From: Siphonodentalium dalli | Taxonomy: Eukaryota > Mollusca > Scaphopoda > Gadilida > Siphonodentaliidae | Direction: 5' to 3' | NCBI GenBank assembly: GCA_032622095.1 | Contig: CP136068.1 | Coordinates: 5,123,314 to 5,187,313, forward strand | Length of the DNA stretch: 64,000 nt | Shown here: positions 60,382-64,000 of the stretch, piece after piece | Layout: each line of letters opens with the position of its first letter | How positions within the stretch are numbered: the first letter of the stretch is position 1 | Translations under genes and position numbers: made by a program | The notes under the pieces: generated by a model | Told to the model about the DNA's origin: nothing | Database searches by the model: none | The model's input: the letters and a program-made list of their open reading frames with translations, nothing else

Positions 60382-60660
60382 CATGATGTCTTATCAGATT
60401 TGGAAAATGAAAATCTTATATTCTCAATATATAAAATTTGTACTCAAAATACTATGCACACATGTCGAACAGAAAAAGGCTTGACGAATTATTTTACGGT
60501 AAAACAAGGTGTGAAACAGGGGGTCAGTTTGAGTCGAACATTGTTCAACATTTTTGTTGATGATTTTGGAAAATATAATTCCCAATGTGACCTAATTATT
60601 CTTGATAATAGTAAATTGAATCACTTAATGTATACAGACGATTGATACTTTAGTCCAGGA
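60382..60660 (+). pseudogene. LINE reverse transcriptase fragment (palm domain)
   Basis: The frame contains VKQGVSLSRTLFNIFVDDF, matching the conserved G(V/I)(R/K)QG..LSP.LFN.F..D block of non-LTR reverse transcriptases. About 25 residues later comes HLMYTDD, a variant of the catalytic YADD. A stop follows directly at the DD motif. Upstream codons (IYKICTQNTMHTCRTEKGLTNYF) fit the preceding RT region. Only about 90 residues survive, so this is a dead 5'- and 3'-truncated LINE. The clade cannot be set from this fragment; Jockey/CR1-like is possible. Confidence 0.85.
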
Positions 60661-61066
60661 GATATTGGTAGACCTCTGCACCCCCCAGGACTCAACTTCA
60701 CCCCACTAATTTTCTTTCTTAACGTCTCCTCTAATTTTTTTCGGTTGTTAACAAGAAAAAAAAGTGGCCGCAGAGACTCCAGACAAGATGGCGTCCATCA
60801 TGGTGGCCATTTTTTTATATGCACCAGGTCTCTTTGATCGCCGTTATAGTATAGATGATGTCACATGCGGTCTTGTTTTCCGTTCGATTCGTTATGGTGA
60901 TATACAACCCTTACAAATTAGCCAAAAATCCGACACAAAAATCCAATATGGCGGCCAAGATGGCCGCCGAAATGTTAAAATTTGCTATTTATCGGACATA
61001 TCACCACCTTTCGTTTGTCTCTGTGGGAAAATATTGGCACCTTGACGCGATTTTATACATTTATCG
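60657..61066 (-). repeat. 390-410-bp inverted repeat, right copy
   Basis: Complement of 53908-54297, adjoining the RT fragment on one side and the gene-like copy at 61064 on the other. Confidence 0.88.
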
Positions 61067-61375
61067 TCAATTCACATATTCACGTACTGACGTAGCCGGA
61101 TAAGTTCTGTATATGGCTTCGAATGTTGAAAGCCTAACATTTGATGGATGCCTTTCTGCTAAGGCGTAGAAGACCATAATGCATAATATACCAATACTTC
61201 TTGACCATGATCATAAGAACAGTCCTGGTGGTGTCCACCAATCGTCTCACCGTACAGATCCAAGCAGATAATAACAATACACGCGGTCCTAGTTTGATGG
61301 GCATGTGTCATGATAGTGGAAATGAAATTGGACCATGACTGCACCGCCCCTTCTTTGGGTTTGTTTTAGATTCAT
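61064..61375 (-). pseudogene. Third member of the gene-like family of 15-16 kb
   Basis: About 85% similar at nucleotide level (by eye) to 15340-15650. It shares ATTCACATATTCACGTACTG, TGGATGCCTTTCTGCTA and TGTCTCACCGTACAGATCCA-like sequence. Its minus frame gives LDLYGETIGGHHQDC and stops after ALWSSTP, at a position where the 16.3-kb copy also has a TAG. Only the part matching 15336-15650 is present. The product is unrecognised. Confidence 0.42.
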
Positions 61376-62970
61376 TTAAATAAACAACTGCCTGTTATGA
61401 AGGATACACTAACTGGGCCACTGTGTCATACAACAAACACGTGCGGGTCACGCAAATCAACTCAGCGTAACTATTTACGACAGACTCTTTGATCTTTATA
61501 CCGACTTAGTAGCAAATACTAGTAAGATAGAAACAACTCACACTGCATGCAAATATTAAACACGCATTTCTGATCATCTGATGTCCAAACATGCAATTAC
61601 ATGTACATGTACTGTATGTGATAACTTGCTGTTAATTGCACTGAAAGATAGCAGGTAATAAATTCTGCTAATTAAAACTTTCCGGGGTTGAAACGAAATA
61701 GGTCGGAAATATGTGACCTTGAACAACAATACTATTTATAGTGATTTGATACGAAGAGAAATATGAGGGAATGAACATACAATATGTTTGATTGAAATGG
61801 CAAGTATTTATTGCATAAAACGATCTCCCTTTCAACACCAGCACCACCTGCACCACCTGCACAACTGAATAGGATGGCATAAAATGTGTAACCTCAAGCC
61901 CATGAACATCAGAGAGATATTCCATGCAAGAGGAATAACTCCAAACCCATGCATGGTCATAGCCAATACCTTGGTTCTTCACACAGGAGCTCATTCTAGT
62001 AGCACAGATATACATTGTAAGTTGTCTCTGAAAGTTTATTTGGGATCAAGTAAACTGATATAGGTGTACACCTGCTTAAAGGAAAATGACATACCTCACT
62101 AAGTATGTGATATTAAAAACTCTTTAATGCATGTTGAAGGGGTGTACTACACTATTTTATCGCTTTCAAATGGCTGGTTTAAAAAAAATCCCTGCTTGCA
62201 TGGAAAAATTTCCCGGTATTATCAGAAACAGAGATCTTTTTTTTTGGGCCCTAATATGGATGCAAACATTGAGCATTTGTGGGACGGTGGTGATCTTTTA
62301 AGCAGGTTGAATATTGTTCACAAACAGGGAAAATAGCTTTTTCATGGCATATATCGATCTCTATTGTAAACATCATGCTTTTCCATGTTTTATTCAATAA
62401 ATTACATTATATTCTAATGGAATCTACTTGGTTTTATTATTTTATAAGTCAATTACAAACAAGGATAAGCTGGCTTGGGGGTCGCATTCATAATAATTTT
62501 GAGCAAAGATGGAAAATAAAATGAAAAAATTAAATAAAAAGCCACCCCCGCCCCTATTTTTTTCTTGCATGTCACCAGAAACACAGGTATATATATTTTT
62601 TGGCCTAACTGTAAACAATGTTTCTGCTTCTTAAATTTGTTTAATAAATGGTGGAATGTGTGCATTTATTTTGTGGGTTAAACCGTAAGACGAGTCCATT
62701 TTGTCGTTTATTACGATGTTGTACTATCGGTTTCGCGCATATCCGGCTGTATCCAGTGGAATTCTGAGTAAATGGTGGTATCTCCCACACAGAGCAGCTC
62801 TATTACAATTACCAACAGGACATTCATTGCCATTTTATTTAGGTCTATATACTCATAAAAGCTATGCAATTTTCATCATAAAAATTATTTTTGGAACATG
62901 AACATATTTGGGCATACCTCCCGCAAAATCTCACGGATTGACATTTTCAAAACTTAACAGACCTGTCTAT
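61376..62970. other. Mostly unique AT-rich sequence
   Basis: Contains a CACCACCTGCA dinucleotide-like duplication near 61847 and small frames (61668-62015 minus, 62127-62336 plus) without recognisable domains. Confidence 0.4.
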
Positions 62971-63440
62971 AACCCATGCATGCTAATGGATTTTGTAGAA
63001 ATATTTAGTCATACAAAGAGTAAAATCCAAAATGGCCATTGGTGGCCATATTTTTTTGCCGAATGACCCCAAAATGGCTTGTTCCCATCAAGAGGTCACT
63101 CCGTTGATCCGTATGAAGTTTGGTGATGATCAGATCAGGGATGTGATATGTAGGGTGTGTCAAAGTATTTAGTGATGCAAAGAGTAAAATCCAATATGGC
63201 TGCCGGTGGCCATGTTTTTTGGCCAAATGAGCCCAAAATGACTCGTTCCCATCTGAAGGTTACACCAATGATCCATATGAAGTTTGGTGATGATCGGATC
63301 AGGGATGTGGTCTGTAGGATGTGTCAAAGGATTTAGTGATGCAAAGAGTAAAATCCAAGATGGCTGACGGCGGCCATGTTTATTGACAAATTATCCTAAA
63401 ATGACTCGTTCCTATCTACATGTAAATGTCAATATTGATG
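62971..63440. repeat. Old pearl-like core fragment
   Basis: Three diverged units with AAAATCCAAGATGGCTG-like and AAGTTTGGTGATGATCGGAT sequence, the older subfamily also seen at 12-13 kb. Head and tail are absent. Confidence 0.82.
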
Positions 63441-63552
63441 ACAGGGCTATTTTGTTTACAAAATGTGTAATTACTAAACCGGAACAAATACTCCAGACTA
63501 TATATATTTTACTCTAGCTATACCGGTATGTTTTGGTTTGACAAAACTATAG

Positions 63553-63620
63553 TGACCTTTGAACTTCCCATAATTCTCTTCGATAGTGATCTTTGAACTT
63601 CCCATAATTCTCTTCGATAG
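63553..63620 (+). repeat. 34-bp tandem duplication
   Basis: TGAYCTTTGAACTTCCCATA plus ATTCTCTTCGATAG occurs twice in tandem with one difference. Confidence 0.95.
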
Positions 63621-64000
63621 CCCATAATACTAATGTCTGGTATAAAAGCTTTTCGCGCCCATTTGTATTTACTCGAATTCGAATCTCTCGACATACCACT
63701 TCGATCATTTTCCCACCCACCCTATCCCTTTTCTTACTTAAATAGAATTAATATTTAACGCGTTTAGCGTACAATTATGGTTATTTCTTGAGATCTTGAT
63801 TCCTTTATGATTACTAAATTTTGCATAAATTATATATGTTATTTATGTGCCGGCAGACAGATGTCGCAGAAATCATCATTATTTCATGTGTAAAAGGTAG
63901 AGTGCAAGCATGAGTAGGGGAGAAAGGTGAGAGATAGGTTCATTATTGTTCACATGTTTAATTTATGGGAGATCAGATCTCAATAAATAATATTATGGCA
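63621..64000. other. Unannotated end of window, with a TATA-like box
   Basis: GGTATAAAAG at 63638 precedes a pyrimidine-rich stretch (63690-63730). It could be a promoter, but no gene is visible before the window ends. Confidence 0.3.

Noticed and set aside
1-64000. tRNA genes or tRNA-derived SINEs
   Set aside because: I looked for B-box-like GTTCRANNC with a matching A box and acceptor stem and found none convincing by eye.

Overview
The window looks like repeat-dense, gene-poor nuclear DNA from a marine invertebrate, most likely a mollusc and probably a bivalve. The grounds are AT-rich intergenic DNA without bacterial gene packing, abundant short non-autonomous transposons, pearl/Helentron-like elements with roughly 160-bp core repeats, (GGAC)n tracts beside terminal hairpins, a Helitron end and a LINE reverse-transcriptase scrap. 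The taxon is an inference from repeat style; no host gene identifies it. I recognise no intact host gene, tRNA, rRNA or CRISPR array. Most long reading frames are accidental translations of tandem repeats.

Layout: 1-6.3 kb is a three-level nest. A TTAA-flanked element (982-5946) carries a 40-bp minisatellite. A 2.9-kb element with CCCAAGAG ends sits in that array and is itself split by a 962-bp PIF/Harbinger-like element. 6.3-11.5 kb is a 5.2-kb long-inverted-repeat element with a GGACGG-type element in one arm. 11.7-14.2 kb is old pearl-like repeat. 15.3-16.6 kb holds two decayed, divergently oriented copies of a gene-like sequence; a third lies at 61 kb. 16.9-29.5 kb is a complex of nested palindromes with minisatellite loops, containing a foldback element, a TTAA-flanked MITE and a Helentron-like insertion.

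29.5-51.2 kb: a second copy of the CCCAAGAG element is split by an 18.7-kb insertion (31313-50013) whose ends are long inverted arms starting AGGGTTGGGG. Inside it are two tandemly placed pearl-like elements, a TACCGCGGT-rich element, palindromic satellites, a TA-flanked MITE and a 175-bp satellite. 51.2-64 kb holds a decayed repeat element, an inverted-repeat pair (53.9 and 60.7 kb) around a Helitron, another pearl-like array, a G-run/C-run hairpin satellite and a reverse-transcriptase fragment, then old repeats.

The most informative feature is that several duplicated segments supply natural empty sites within the window. These allow insertion boundaries, target duplications and relative order of events to be read directly. 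The best remnant of a protein is a short Cys-rich reading frame in the CCCAAGAG element, broken independently in both copies.
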